Positions 1-10,130 of a DNA stretch of 64,000 nt are shown here, piece by piece. The translations under genes and the position numbers were made by a program. Origin of the DNA: Kineococcus xinjiangensis (GTDB lineage: Bacteria; Actinomycetota; Actinomycetes; Actinomycetales; Kineococcaceae). The notes beneath the pieces were generated by a model that saw nothing but the letters and a program-made list of their open reading frames with translations, was not told the origin of the DNA and made no database searches. The DNA is taken from positions 571,041-635,040 of the forward strand of contig NZ_PTJD01000001.1 in NCBI RefSeq assembly GCF_002934625.1, written 5' to 3'. The first letter of the stretch is position 1. Each line of letters begins with the position of its first letter.

Positions 1-331
1 CGCGCCCGAAGAGCACGTCCCCGTCCTCCGGGTGGGTCTCGCGGCGCACGGGCAGGTTCGGCGGCTCGGTCAGCGGGACGGTGTCGAGGTGACCGGCGAG
101 CACGATCCGCTCGCTGCGCCCGAGGGCCGTGCGGGCCACGACGGCGTCGCCGTCGCGCAGGACCTCGTAGCAGCCGAGGCCGCGCAGGTGGGCCTCGACG
201 GCGTCGGCGAGCGCGGCCTCGTTCCCGCTGACGGACTCGAGGTCGCAGATCTGGCGGGTCAGCTCGACCACGTCGGCTGCGGGGTCCAGCCGGGGGCCCG
301 CCTCCGCGGGCGCGGGGCTCGTCGGCGTCAC
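1..331 (-). CDS. dapE: Succinyl-diaminopimelate desuccinylase DapE, 5' part (cut by the window start)
   Basis: Hydrolyses N-succinyl-LL-diaminopimelate to LL-DAP and succinate in lysine and peptidoglycan-precursor synthesis; a cytoplasmic M20-family metallopeptidase. The roughly 110 visible residues start at a GTG and include [15 protein letters not shown] and the metal-site motif GHLDTVP, whose His and Asp are typical M20 ligand and catalytic positions. The remainder of the peptidase and its dimerisation domain lie outside the window. It diverges from dapD across about 134 bp, the usual actinobacterial arrangement, so the two probably share a promoter region. The start was chosen because the reading frame closes just upstream. 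Identity is well supported by motif and neighbour. Confidence 0.9.
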   Translation of the reverse strand, partial: MTPTSPAPAEAGPRLDPAADVVELTRQICDLESVSGNEAALADAVEAHLRGLGCYEVLRDGDAVVARTALGRSERIVLAGHLDTVPLTEPPNLPVRRETHPEDGDVLFGR

Positions 332-465
332 GGATGCACCCTAGCCGCGGTCCGGCCGACGGCCCCGGTGGGCGGTGGGCGGGGGACGCCGGGCGGGTGA
401 GCGGGGGACGCCGCGGCCGGACGACGAACCTCACGGGTCCCCGCCACCGCCTAGGGTGGGGCGCC

Positions 466-1455
466 GTGAGCACGCACGCAGCAGCAGAGACCCCCGGCAC
501 GCAGGCGGAGGCCCGCCGCGCCTGGGGCCACGGCCTGGCCACCGTCACCGAGGGCGGCACCGTCCTCGACGTCTGGTACCCCACGCCCGCACTCGGGCCG
601 TCCCCGCACACCGGCTCCTACGGCATCCCGGCCGAGCTGGCCGCCTGCGAGGGCCGCGACCCGCACCGGCACGTGCGCAGGGTCGTCGTGACGACGGAGA
701 TCGACCTCGACGCCCCGCCGGCGGACGCCGCCGACGCCTACCTGCGGCTGCACCTGCTCTCCCACCGCCTCGTCGCGCCCCACGGCCTCGACGTCAGCGG
801 CGTGTTCGGCGTGCTGGCCAACGTGGTGTGGACCAACCACGGCCCCTGCGCAGTGGAGGGCTTCGAGCTGGTCCGCCTGGCCCTGCGCGCCAACGTCGGC
901 CCCGTGCAGGTCTTCGGCATCGACAAGTTCCCGCGCATGACCGACTACGTGGTGCCCGCCGGCGTCCGCATCGCCGACGCCGACCGCGTCCGCCTCGGCG
1001 CCCACCTCGCTCCCGGCACCACCGTCATGCACGAGGGCTTCGTGAACTTCAACGCCGGCACGCTGGGCGCCTCCATGGTCGAGGGGCGCATCTCCGCGGG
1101 TGTGGTGGTCGGGGACGGCTCGGACGTCGGCGGCGGCGCCTCGATCATGGGCACCCTCTCGGGCGGCGGCAAGCAGGTCGTCTCCATCGGGCAGCGCACG
1201 CTGCTGGGGGCGAACTCCGGCATCGGCATCGCCCTGGGCGACGACTGCATCGTGGAGGCCGGCTGCTACGTCACGGCCGGCACGAAGGTCTCCCTCCTCG
1301 ACGAGTCGGGGCAGCAGCAGCGGGTCGTCGCGGCGCGGGAGCTGTCGGGTGCCTCGGGGCTGCTCTTCCGCCGGCACTCGCAGACCGGGGCGGTGGAGGC
1401 GCTGCCCCGCAAGGGCGTGCACTTCGAGCTCAACGCGGCCCTGCACGCGAACTGA
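466..1455 (+). CDS. dapD: 2,3,4,5-tetrahydropyridine-2,6-dicarboxylate N-succinyltransferase (actinobacterial type)
   Basis: Transfers succinyl from succinyl-CoA to tetrahydrodipicolinate in the succinylase branch of DAP/lysine synthesis. The 329-residue product has an alpha/beta N-terminal region, then a left-handed beta-helix of hexapeptide repeats from about residue 150 (for example [20 protein letters not shown] and [14 protein letters not shown]), and the active-site segment [21 protein letters not shown]. Length and the N-terminal extension fit the type-2 DapD of Mycobacterium and Corynebacterium rather than the shorter E. coli enzyme. The GTG start at 466 precedes STHAAAE; the frame is open further upstream, but that stretch is the divergent promoter region and is not protein-like. 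It faces dapE. Confidence 0.94.
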   Translation: MSTHAAAETPGTQAEARRAWGHGLATVTEGGTVLDVWYPTPALGPSPHTGSYGIPAELAACEGRDPHRHVRRVVVTTEIDLDAPPADAADAYLRLHLLSHRLVAPHGLDVSGVFGVLANVVWTNHGPCAVEGFELVRLALRANVGPVQVFGIDKFPRMTDYVVPAGVRIADADRVRLGAHLAPGTTVMHEGFVNFNAGTLGASMVEGRISAGVVVGDGSDVGGGASIMGTLSGGGKQVVSIGQRTLLGANSGIGIALGDDCIVEAGCYVTAGTKVSLLDESGQQQRVVAARELSGASGLLFRRHSQTGAVEALPRKGVHFELNAALHAN

Positions 1456-1465
1456 CCCGCTGCAC

Positions 1466-2446
1466 GTGCCCTCCCCCACCCCCCGGCGCCGCCGCACGCC
1501 TGCGTCCGCCCCCCGCCGCCCCGCCCGCCGCGACACGGCGGCCCGCCGGGCGGCCCGGCGGCGCCGGCGGGTGGTGGCCGGGGCGGCGGTGCTCGCGGTG
1601 ACCGCCACCGCGGTGTGGATGCTGCGAGAGGAGGAGGTCCCGGTCCTGCTGCGGGAGCGCTGCATCGCGACGGTGGAGGGGCAGAGCACCGACTGGTCGC
1701 CCGAGCAGATGGGCAACGCCGCCACCATCGTCGGTCTCTCGGTGCGCCGGGAGCTGCCGGCGCGGGCGGCGACGATCGCGATCGCCACCGCGATCCAGGA
1801 GTCCACGCTGCGCAACCTCGACCACGGGGACCGCGACTCCCTGGGCCTGTTCCAGCAGCGCCCGTCGATGGACTGGGGCAGCCCGGAGCAGGTGCAGGAC
1901 CCCGTGTACGCCACGAACGCCTTCTACGACGGCCTGGCGAAGGTCGACGGCTACCGGGACATGGCCGTCACCGACGCGGCGCAGGAGGTCCAGCGCAGCG
2001 CCTTCCCCCTCGCCTACGGCGACCACGAGCAGGAGGGCCGCATCCTGGCGTCGTCGCTGACGGGCCACTCCCCCGCCTCGCTGACGTGCCGGCTGCGGCC
2101 GGTCGACGACGTCGCGGTCGAGCTGCCCGGCGAGGGCGGGCTGACCCCCCGCGCGCAGCGGGTGGCCGACGAGCTCGCGGAGCAGGTCAGCGAGCGGGGC
2201 GTGCGACCGGTGGACGGCGCCCTCGGGCGCGCCTGGCAGTTCGAGGGCGGCGAGGGGGCCGAGGGCGAGCGGCTGGCGTGGGCGGTGGCTCACTGGGCGG
2301 TGGCCCGCGCCGACGCCCTCGACGTGGAGGAGGTCAGCGTCGGGAAGCTGCGCTGGCAGCGCTCCGAGCCGGACGCCGGCTGGGCACCGACGCAGTCGCC
2401 GCTGGGTCCGTCGACGGTGGACGTGCGCGTCGCCCACGGCGAGTGA
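1466..2446 (+). CDS. Secreted or membrane-anchored actinobacterial protein with a lysozyme-like segment
   Basis: About 326 residues starting at a GTG 10 bp after the dapD stop, so possibly co-transcribed. An Arg-rich cytoplasmic N-terminus (residues 1-33) is followed by one hydrophobic segment (VVAGAAVLAVTATAVWML), giving an Nin-Cout anchor or uncleaved signal. The exported part holds IAIATAIQESTLRNL followed by GDRDSLGLFQQRPS. This arrangement is shared by a widespread actinobacterial family often mislabelled 'heavy metal transporter', and it resembles lysozyme/transglycosylase folds with a Glu in AIQES. The C-terminal third (APTQSPLGPSTVDVRVAHG) resembles the tail of related hydrolase-associated proteins. 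A role in cell-wall turnover is inferred; no catalytic activity can be shown from sequence alone. Confidence 0.7.
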   Translation: MPSPTPRRRRTPASAPRRPARRDTAARRAARRRRRVVAGAAVLAVTATAVWMLREEEVPVLLRERCIATVEGQSTDWSPEQMGNAATIVGLSVRRELPARAATIAIATAIQESTLRNLDHGDRDSLGLFQQRPSMDWGSPEQVQDPVYATNAFYDGLAKVDGYRDMAVTDAAQEVQRSAFPLAYGDHEQEGRILASSLTGHSPASLTCRLRPVDDVAVELPGEGGLTPRAQRVADELAEQVSERGVRPVDGALGRAWQFEGGEGAEGERLAWAVAHWAVARADALDVEEVSVGKLRWQRSEPDAGWAPTQSPLGPSTVDVRVAHGE

Positions 2447-2491
2447 CCGCCGCGGGCGACGCGAGGAGGGGACGGGCCTGCCGGGGCAGGC

Positions 2492-3781
<1,290 letters not shown>

Positions 3782-3859
3782 GTCGCCGACCGTACCCGCC
3801 ACCGCGGACGGCCGCCCAACCGGAGTGACGGGTCTCTCAGCGGATGATCGCGGGCGTCC

Positions 3860-5014
3860 TCACCAGCGTGCTGCCGCTGCGGCCACCCGCTCGTCCGTCG
3901 CGGTGAGGGCCATCCGCACGTGGCGGGCGCCGGCCGGACCGTAGAAGGAGCCCGGCGCCACCAGCACGCCACGCTCGGCGAACCAGGCCACCGATTCGGC
4001 GCTGGCCTCGTCGCGCGTGGCCCACAGGTACAGCCCCGCCGCGGAGTCGTCGATGCGGAAGCCGGCGCGCCCGAGGGCCTCCAGCAGCACCGCGCGGCGG
4101 CTGCGGTAGCGCTCCCGCTGGGCGCTGACGTGGGCGTCGTCGGCCAGGGCGGCCGTCAGCGCGGCCTGCACCGGCGCGGGCACGATCATGCCGGCGTGCT
4201 TGCGGACCTGCAGCAGCTCCCGCACCAGGACCGGATCCCCGGCCGCGAAGGCGGCGCGGTAGCCGGCGAGGTTGGACTGCTTGGACAGGGAGTACACGGC
4301 CAGGAGGCCGTCGAGGTCCCCCCCGCTCACCCGGGGGTCCAGCACGGACGGCACAGGGGACGGCTCCGCAGCGCCGGCCCAGCTCAGCTCGGCGTAGCAC
4401 TCGTCACTGGCGACGACGGCGCCGTGCGAGCGCGCGGCGGTGACGAGCGCGGCCATCTCGGCCACGTCGAGCACCCGGCCGGTGGGGTTGGACGGGGAGT
4501 TCAGCCACAGCAGCCGCACCGGGCCCTCGGCCGCAGCCCGCTCCAGGTCGTCGACGGAGTCCACGACCACCGGTCGGGCACCGGCCAGGCGGGCGCCGAC
4601 GTCGTAGGTGGGGTAGGCGATGCGGGGGTGCGCCACCAGGTCGCCCGGGCCGAGGCCGAGCAGGGTCGGCAGCCAGGCGACGAGCTCCTTGGAGCCCACG
4701 GTCGGCAGGACGCCGTCGGGGTCCAGGCCCGGCACGCCGCGCCGGCGCGCGAACCACGCCGCGACGGCGGTGCGCAGCTCCGGGGTGCCCCAGGTCTGGG
4801 GGTAGCCGGGAGCGTCCGACGCTGCGCGCAGGGCCTCGGCCACCACCTCGGGGGTGGGGTCGACGGGGGTGCCCACGGACAGGTCGACGATGCCGCCGGG
4901 GTGCGCCCGGGCCGTGGCGGCGGCGGTCGCGAGGGAGTCCCAGGGGAAGTCGGGCAGCGACCGGCCGGGACGGGTGCGGACACCCGCCGGCCGGTCGCCC
5001 GCGGTCGTGCTCAG
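3860..5014 (-). CDS. dapC: Succinyldiaminopimelate aminotransferase DapC, probable CTG start
   Basis: PLP-dependent class I aminotransferase converting N-succinyl-2-amino-6-ketopimelate to N-succinyl-LL-DAP. Motifs include DLSVGTPVDPTP near the N-terminus, LNSPSNPTGRV, the substrate-loop region VASDECYAEL and the PLP-lysine segment SLSKQSNLAGYR. The first GTG in frame (4876) would remove the family-conserved LPDFPWDSL segment, which is encoded upstream. The frame is open only to a stop at 5023-5021, and the sole start-like codon that includes the conserved segment and overlaps the fdxA stop is CTG at 5014 (CTGA overlap), giving 384 residues. A second CTG (in SLPDFP) is less likely. It sits directly downstream of fdxA, a conserved actinobacterial pair. 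Confidence 0.88.
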   Translation of the reverse strand: MSTTAGDRPAGVRTRPGRSLPDFPWDSLATAAATARAHPGGIVDLSVGTPVDPTPEVVAEALRAASDAPGYPQTWGTPELRTAVAAWFARRRGVPGLDPDGVLPTVGSKELVAWLPTLLGLGPGDLVAHPRIAYPTYDVGARLAGARPVVVDSVDDLERAAAEGPVRLLWLNSPSNPTGRVLDVAEMAALVTAARSHGAVVASDECYAELSWAGAAEPSPVPSVLDPRVSGGDLDGLLAVYSLSKQSNLAGYRAAFAAGDPVLVRELLQVRKHAGMIVPAPVQAALTAALADDAHVSAQRERYRSRRAVLLEALGRAGFRIDDSAAGLYLWATRDEASAESVAWFAERGVLVAPGSFYGPAGARHVRMALTATDERVAAAAARW

Positions 5015-5337
5015 CTGCCCTCACCCTGCGGCGGCAGGGACTGGACGAGGGGGTGGTCGTCCTCGATGAGGCCCATCTTCGCCGCGCCGCCCGGGGAGCC
5101 GATCTTGTCGAAGAACTCGACGTTGGCGGCGGTGAAGGGCGTCCACTCCTCGGGGACGTCGTCCTCGTAGTAGATGGCCTCCACCGGGCAGACCGGCTCG
5201 CAGGCGCCGCAGTCGACGCACTCGTCGGGCTGGATGTACAGGGCGCGCTTGCCCTCGTAGATGCAGTCGACGGGGCACTCCTCGATGCAGGCCTTGTCCT
5301 TCACGTCCACGCAGGGCTGGGCGATGACGTAGGTCAC
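5011..5337 (-). CDS. fdxA: Ferredoxin FdxA (3Fe-4S/4Fe-4S, seven-iron type)
   Basis: Small electron carrier of 108 residues. The N-terminal half carries CVDVKDKACIEECPVDC and CVDCGACEPVCPVEA, the Cys arrangement of bacterial seven-iron ferredoxins. The C-terminal tail (EWTPFTAANVEFFDKIGSPGGA) is that of actinobacterial and Azotobacter-type FdxA. The ATG start follows an AG-rich ribosome site (GGAGGAGGAG just upstream). Its stop overlaps the proposed dapC start, so the two are translationally coupled. The conserved fdxA-dapC pairing is known in actinobacteria, but the metabolic reason for it is not evident here. Confidence 0.95.
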   Translation of the reverse strand: MTYVIAQPCVDVKDKACIEECPVDCIYEGKRALYIQPDECVDCGACEPVCPVEAIYYEDDVPEEWTPFTAANVEFFDKIGSPGGAAKMGLIEDDHPLVQSLPPQGEGS

Positions 5338-5610
5338 GGGTCTCCTCCTCCTCCGCGGCCGCCTCGGGACGGCCGGGCGGCGCGGCTGGGACGGTGCAGT
5401 GCGGTGGCTGCGCGTCGACGGTGCTCTCGGGTCCTGCTGCGCTCCGCACCGGGTGCGGCGCGCCTGCCTAGTATCGCGGACGCCGGGGCGTGCGACCGCT
5501 CAGGGCGGGTCGTTCAGCCTCACGGGCGAGCAGAGCCCGTGTGGACGGGGCGCGAGCGGGGCGGAACGGGCCGGGGAACCGGCGGGGAAGGGCACGGGAG
5601 GAGCACGGCG

Positions 5611-6624
5611 ATGGGCACTGCGGGCGGGGCGCGCCACGAGGTGCGCGAGGAGGAGCTGCGCCCGGGTGCCCGCGTGGTGGTGCGCCACCTCCTAAACGAC
5701 GGCTCCGCCTCCGACGCGCTCGGGGAGCTCCTCGCGGCGGACGCGCAGACGCTGGTGGTCGCCACCCGCCGCGGCACCGTGCGCGTCGCCCGCTCCGCGG
5801 TGCTCGCCGCCAAGGCCGTCCCCCCGCCGCCGCAGCGCCCGGAGCGCCCGCACCGGGCGGTGGGCGTCGCGGACCTGGAGCGGGTCATGGCGGCGCACTG
5901 GCGGGCGGCGCAGGAGGAACCCCTCGGGGACTGGCTGCTGCGCGCCGCGGGCGGCTTCACCAGCCGGGCGAACTCCTGCCTCGCACTCGGCTCCCCGGGC
6001 GTCGACCTGCCCGCGGCGCTGGCGGGGGTGCGGGCGTTCTACGCCGCGCGCGGACTGCCCGCGGTCGTGGCGGTTCCGCACGAGGTGGACTCCCCCGACG
6101 CCCCGCACGACGGCCCCGCCGGTGAGCTGGACGCCGCCCTCGCCGGGGCGGGCTGGGGGCTGCGCACGCCGACGCTGGTGCTGACCGCTGCCACCCGCCG
6201 TCTGCCCCGCCCGCATCCGGCGCCGCCGGGGCTGGCGCTGGAGCTCTCGCCCACCCCGGACGAGGGGTGGCTGGGCGCCTACCGCTACCGCGGCACCCCC
6301 CTGCCGGCGGCCGGCCGTGCGCTGCTGGAGTCCGCGCAGGCGCAGGTGTTCGTCTCCGTGCGGCGGGGGGCGGAGGTGGTCGCCCTCGCGCGGGGGTCCC
6401 TCTCCCCCGGCTGGGTGGGGCTGACGGCGGTGGAGGTGTCCGAGGAGCACCGCCGCCGCGGCCTGGGGCGGCTGCTGCTGGCCGCCGTCGCCGGGTGGGG
6501 CCTGGAGCGCGGGGCCGCCTCGACCTACCTGCAGGTGGCGCAGGACAACGCGGCGGCCCGGGCCCTGTACGCCTCTGCGGGCTTCACCGTGCACCACGGG
6601 TACCGCTACCGCGTCGCCCCCTGA
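5611..6624 (+). CDS. GNAT-family N-acetyltransferase with an N-terminal SH3-like domain (Rv0428c-like)
   Basis: 337-residue acetyl-CoA-dependent acyltransferase. Residues 1-70 (LRPGARVVVRHLLNDGS...SDALGELLAADAQTLVV) form a small beta-rich domain like that of the mycobacterial Rv0428c family. The C-terminal GNAT fold has the acetyl-CoA motif EEHRRRGLGRLLLAAV and the beta-bulge/C-terminal motif AQDNAAARALYASAGF. The ATG at 5611 follows GGGAGGAG; the longer open frame upstream is not protein-like. The substrate is unknown. It is convergent with the FtsH-like gene, sharing the strong hairpin downstream. A TAGTAT box at 5469-5474 is a possible -10 element in the 273-bp upstream gap, with low certainty. 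Confidence 0.82.
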   Translation: MGTAGGARHEVREEELRPGARVVVRHLLNDGSASDALGELLAADAQTLVVATRRGTVRVARSAVLAAKAVPPPPQRPERPHRAVGVADLERVMAAHWRAAQEEPLGDWLLRAAGGFTSRANSCLALGSPGVDLPAALAGVRAFYAARGLPAVVAVPHEVDSPDAPHDGPAGELDAALAGAGWGLRTPTLVLTAATRRLPRPHPAPPGLALELSPTPDEGWLGAYRYRGTPLPAAGRALLESAQAQVFVSVRRGAEVVALARGSLSPGWVGLTAVEVSEEHRRRGLGRLLLAAVAGWGLERGAASTYLQVAQDNAAARALYASAGFTVHHGYRYRVAP

Positions 6625-6644
6625 CCCCGCCACCCCGCCCGCAC

Positions 6645-6702
6645 GGAAAGGACCCCTTCCGTGGTCCAGAGGCGGGCTCTGACCACGGAAGGGGTCCTTT
6701 CC
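6645..6702. terminator. Bidirectional hairpin terminator between convergent genes
   Basis: Arms 6645-6666 and 6681-6702 are perfectly complementary over 22 bp. Another 4 bp pair inside (agag/ctct) after a single bulged C, leaving a 5-nt loop. It lies exactly between the stops of the GNAT gene and the FtsH-like gene, so it can end transcription from both sides. Confidence 0.85.
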
Positions 6703-6731
6703 GGCAGGTGCGGGGTGGGAGGTGGGGCGCC

Positions 6732-8729
6732 TCAGTCCGGCCGGCGCACCGGTGCGGGATCGCGCAGGTCGAGGACGCGGTGCCGCGGCCCCTCGGGCGA
6801 GCGCTCCGCTCGGCCGGCCTCGGCGGCGGCCTGCGCCGCTTCGAGCACGTCCGTGATCTCGTGCCCGATCAGCTCGTGCCGCTCCAGCAGCGCGTCCCGC
6901 AGGGCCTCCACGAGGTGGCGGTTGCGCTGCAGCAGCTCCTGCACGGCTCCCTTCTGCTCGTCCAGCAGCGCCTCGACCATCCGGCGCCCCTCGCCGTCGC
7001 CCAGCACGCGGGAGACGAGGTTGCCGTCGGAGAAGGCGGAGCCCTGCACCGCGGCGAAGGAGACGAGGGTGCCCGCCATGCCGGCGGCGCCCACCATCTG
7101 CGCGGCGGTGGACGTGGCGTGGACGAGGTCGCCGCTGGGGCCGGTGGAGACGTCGCCGAAGAAGATCTCCTCCGCGACCTGCCCGCCGAAGGCGATGCGG
7201 ATCATGGCGCGCAGCTCGCTGCGCGAGCGGGTGTAGACGTCCTCGGCGTCACCGTGGGCGAGCAGACCGAGGGCGTTGGCCCGCTTGATGATCGTGAGCA
7301 CCTCCAGCCGCCGCTGCGGCGCCTCCAGCCAGGCCACGACGGCGTGCCCCGCCTCGTGGGTGGCGATGAGGCGCTCCTCGTGGTCGGTGTAGCCGACCGG
7401 CTGGCCGAGGCCGACCTCCGTCACGAGGCGGGCGTGCTCGACGTCGGCCCACGACATGCCCGGCGCCTTCCGGCGCACGGCGTTGACCAGCGCCTCGTCG
7501 AGCAGGTTCTCGATCATGACGGGGCTGTAGCCGTTGGTGATGCCGGCGAGAGCGTCGCGGCGCTCGGTGCAGTCGAGCTGCTCCTCGTGGGACTTCCGCT
7601 CCAGGAAGTGGTCGACGAGCTCGCGGCGCGCGGCCTTGTCGGGCAGCCCGAAGGTCAGGCGCCGGTCGAAGCGGCCCGGGCGCAGCAGGGCCGGGTCCAG
7701 GGCGTCGGCCCGGTTGGTGGCGGCGATGATGAGGATCTCCCCGCCCTCGCTGCGGGGGCGCCGCAGCTGCCGGTGGGCCGGCAGGAAGGCGTTGAGGGCG
7801 TCGACCACCTTGCCCCACAGCTTCTCCGCGCCGGTGGGCTCGTCGAAGGACTGCATCTGGACGAGCAGCTCGTTGACGACGCCGCCGACGCCCTCGGAGC
7901 TGGCGAGGCGCTCCACCTGCAGCGCGGGGGCGGCGGGAGCGGTGACGGTGCCGGGCAGCCCGGTGAGCCCGCCGCAGCAGACGATCTGCCCGCTGAAGCC
8001 CTCCTGGGCCAGCGGCGCGGCGGAGGACAGGCCCCCGCGGGCCATCGCGATGGCGTCGATCTCCTCGATGAAGCCGATGGCGCCGCCCTCCTTGCGGGCG
8101 GTCCGGCGCAGGGCGCGGAAGTAGGCGCGGATCTTGCGGGAGGTCGCGCCGTACCACATGGACTGGAAGGAGGTGGCGGAGACGAACAGGAACGGAACGC
8201 CTGCCTCGTTCGCCATCGCCTTGGCCATGTGGGTCTTGCCCGTGCCGGGCGGCCCCTCGAAGAGGAGGCCGCGGCGGGGCCGGCCGCCCATGTCCCGGCG
8301 GAAGGTCCGGGCGGCGAGGAAGAGGTCGAGACTGCGCGCGACGTCCTCCTTCACCGGCCCGAGGCCCTTGACGTCGTCCATCGTGACGTCGATCTGGTCC
8401 GGGCGGTACATCACGTGCGGGGAGCGGCCGGAGAGCACCGTCTGCCCGAGCATCATCACGATCAGCAGGGCGAAGAAGACCCCGACGATGACGTACATGG
8501 GGTCCACGGCCGGCATCTGCGGCAGCAGGCCGCGCCCGCTCGCCAGGCGCCAGACGACCACGGCGGCGAGCGCGGCGAGGACGGCGGCGAGCTTGGCCAC
8601 GCGCCGGCGGCGCTGCGCCTCGCGGGCCCGGCCGACGTCCGCGCCGTCGCGGCGCGAGGGCCGCGGCAGGCGAGCGGCCTCGCCCGGAGGGGCGAAGGGG
8701 TGGGTGTCGCTGGCCGGGGTGCGGCGCAC
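6732..8729 (-). CDS. Atypical FtsH-like membrane AAA+ zinc protease
   Basis: 665 residues. Two membrane segments (about 47-61 and 79-98) flank a short loop. They are followed by an AAA+ module with Walker A GPPGTGKT (159-166), Walker B as GFIEEID instead of the usual FIDEID (219-225), SRH-like ATNRADALDPALLRPGRFDRR (338-357), and an M41 peptidase with HEAGH (458-462) and the third-ligand Asp in SGDLVHAT (534). Compared with standard FtsH, the stretch between Walker B and the SRH is about twice as long (inserts around 230-280 and 295-330). The GTG start at 8729 follows GAGAGAGGAG. It probably degrades membrane or regulatory proteins. It is a divergent FtsH-like paralogue rather than the canonical cell FtsH, whose presence elsewhere is assumed. 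Confidence 0.85.
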   Translation of the reverse strand: MRRTPASDTHPFAPPGEAARLPRPSRRDGADVGRAREAQRRRRVAKLAAVLAALAAVVVWRLASGRGLLPQMPAVDPMYVIVGVFFALLIVMMLGQTVLSGRSPHVMYRPDQIDVTMDDVKGLGPVKEDVARSLDLFLAARTFRRDMGGRPRRGLLFEGPPGTGKTHMAKAMANEAGVPFLFVSATSFQSMWYGATSRKIRAYFRALRRTARKEGGAIGFIEEIDAIAMARGGLSSAAPLAQEGFSGQIVCCGGLTGLPGTVTAPAAPALQVERLASSEGVGGVVNELLVQMQSFDEPTGAEKLWGKVVDALNAFLPAHRQLRRPRSEGGEILIIAATNRADALDPALLRPGRFDRRLTFGLPDKAARRELVDHFLERKSHEEQLDCTERRDALAGITNGYSPVMIENLLDEALVNAVRRKAPGMSWADVEHARLVTEVGLGQPVGYTDHEERLIATHEAGHAVVAWLEAPQRRLEVLTIIKRANALGLLAHGDAEDVYTRSRSELRAMIRIAFGGQVAEEIFFGDVSTGPSGDLVHATSTAAQMVGAAGMAGTLVSFAAVQGSAFSDGNLVSRVLGDGEGRRMVEALLDEQKGAVQELLQRNRHLVEALRDALLERHELIGHEITDVLEAAQAAAEAGRAERSPEGPRHRVLDLRDPAPVRRPD

Positions 8730-8963
8730 GGGGGCTCCTCTCTCGGGGGCCCGCGCGGAGGGCACCGCGGCGGCCCGCCACCACCCTGTCCGCCCACCGG
8801 GGCCGCGGCACGACGGCACGGCACCGGGACGGCAGATCGGGTGACGGACTTCACCCGGGTGGCCCAGTCGTCGCGCTCAGCGACCGCCGGGGCCCGCGGG
8901 GACCGGCGCACACCTCGTCCGGGTGCACCCGGATGCCGCAACGGTGCACCGTGCGTGAGCGGG

Positions 8964-10028
8964 TCAGGACGCGGCGACGCCTGCGAAGAGGTCGGTCTCG
9001 CGGCCGTCCCCGTCGAACGGCCCTGCGGGCACGCCCCGGGCGAGGACGTAGTGCTCCACCGCGACCAGGGGGTGCGCCACGCCGTTGCTGAGCCGGAAGA
9101 GCGCCCCGCGCTCGTCGACCTCGACGACGACCTGGGTGGCGTGCGCGCGCAGGGCGGCCACCTTGGCGTCGAGCTGCTCGCGGGCGTCGACGACGGTCGT
9201 GACCCGCTCGTCGGGCACCACCATGCTGGGCATCGGCCCGTCGGGGTCGACGACGTCCTCCACGCCCGCCTCGCGCAGGGCGCGCAGCCGGGACCGCAGC
9301 TCGTCCTCGGGCCAGACGCTCCAGTAGAGCTTCGCGACCTCCCAGGGGGCCGCCCCGGCGCTCGCGGCCAGCTCGACGGCGCGGTGGGTGACCTCGTGCA
9401 CGCGGACGTGGTCGGGGTGGCCGTACCCGCCGCCGGGCTCGTAGGTGACGACGACCTGGGGGCGGACCTCGCGCACCACCTGCGCGAGCCGCTCCGCGAC
9501 CTCCTCGGGGTCCGCGGCGACCAGGGAGCGGGGGTCGACGTCGTCGCCGGCGGCGGCCCGCCCGGGGGCGGCCCACACCATGCCGGAGTCGCGGTAAGCG
9601 GCGTCGGCACCGCCGAGCAGGCGGTGGTCGCGCACCCCGAGGGCCTCCATGGCGGTGGCGAGCTCCTGCACCCGGTGCTCGCCGAGCACGTCGTCGCGGT
9701 CGGCGGCGAGGTGGGCGAGATGGGGCGGGATGACCTCGCCGAGCTCCCCGCGGGTGCAGGTCAGGAGGGTGACGGAGGCGCCGGCCGCGGCGTAGCGGGC
9801 CATGGTGGCCCCGTTGCCGATGGACTCGTCGTCGGGGTGGGCGTGCACGAAGAGGACCCGGCGCGGGGCGTCGAGGTGCTCCATGGCGGCCTGCTCGGCG
9901 GGCGCGAGGTCGCGGGCGGCCTCGTCGACGACGTCCGCGGCCATCTCCAGCACGCCGGTCTCGTCGGCGCGGCCGGCGCCCCCCGCTGCTTCTTCCGGCG
10001 TCTGCGGCGTCACGGTCATGCGGGACAT
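8964..10028 (-). CDS. mshB: N-acetyl-1-D-myo-inositol-2-amino-2-deoxy-alpha-D-glucopyranoside deacetylase (mycothiol synthesis)
   Basis: Zinc-dependent LmbE/PIG-L deacetylase that makes GlcN-inositol for mycothiol. Metal-binding motif HAHPDDESIGNGATMARY (catalytic Asp and zinc His/Asp) lies at about residues 51-68, CTRGELGEVIPP follows, and the third zinc His is in GGGYGHPDHVRVHEVTH, all matching MshB rather than other LmbE enzymes. 354 residues is slightly longer than the mycobacterial enzyme because of an acidic, Ala-rich N-terminus. The start may be this ATG or a second Met three codons in (10019). The cell therefore uses mycothiol, consistent with the mycothiol-dependent dehydrogenase near 32 kb. 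The 234-bp gap downstream includes a 16-bp palindrome at 8918-8933. Confidence 0.9.
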   Translation of the reverse strand: MSRMTVTPQTPEEAAGGAGRADETGVLEMAADVVDEAARDLAPAEQAAMEHLDAPRRVLFVHAHPDDESIGNGATMARYAAAGASVTLLTCTRGELGEVIPPHLAHLAADRDDVLGEHRVQELATAMEALGVRDHRLLGGADAAYRDSGMVWAAPGRAAAGDDVDPRSLVAADPEEVAERLAQVVREVRPQVVVTYEPGGGYGHPDHVRVHEVTHRAVELAASAGAAPWEVAKLYWSVWPEDELRSRLRALREAGVEDVVDPDGPMPSMVVPDERVTTVVDAREQLDAKVAALRAHATQVVVEVDERGALFRLSNGVAHPLVAVEHYVLARGVPAGPFDGDGRETDLFAGVAAS

Positions 10029-10056
10029 CCTGCCCGTCCGCCGGGCGGCGACGACA

Positions 10057-10102
10057 GCGAGCCCGCGGTCCGGCGGTGGTGCGCCGGTGCCCGCGGGCTC
10101 GC
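10057..10102 (-). terminator. Hairpin terminator downstream of typA
   Basis: Twelve-bp perfect arms (10057-10068, 10091-10102) with an inner ccggcg/cgccgg stem. It sits in the 102-bp gap between the typA stop and the mshB start. No U-run follows, as is common at this GC content. Confidence 0.6.
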
Positions 10103-10130
10103 CGTGGGGGCGTCCGCCCCGGTCAGGCCG

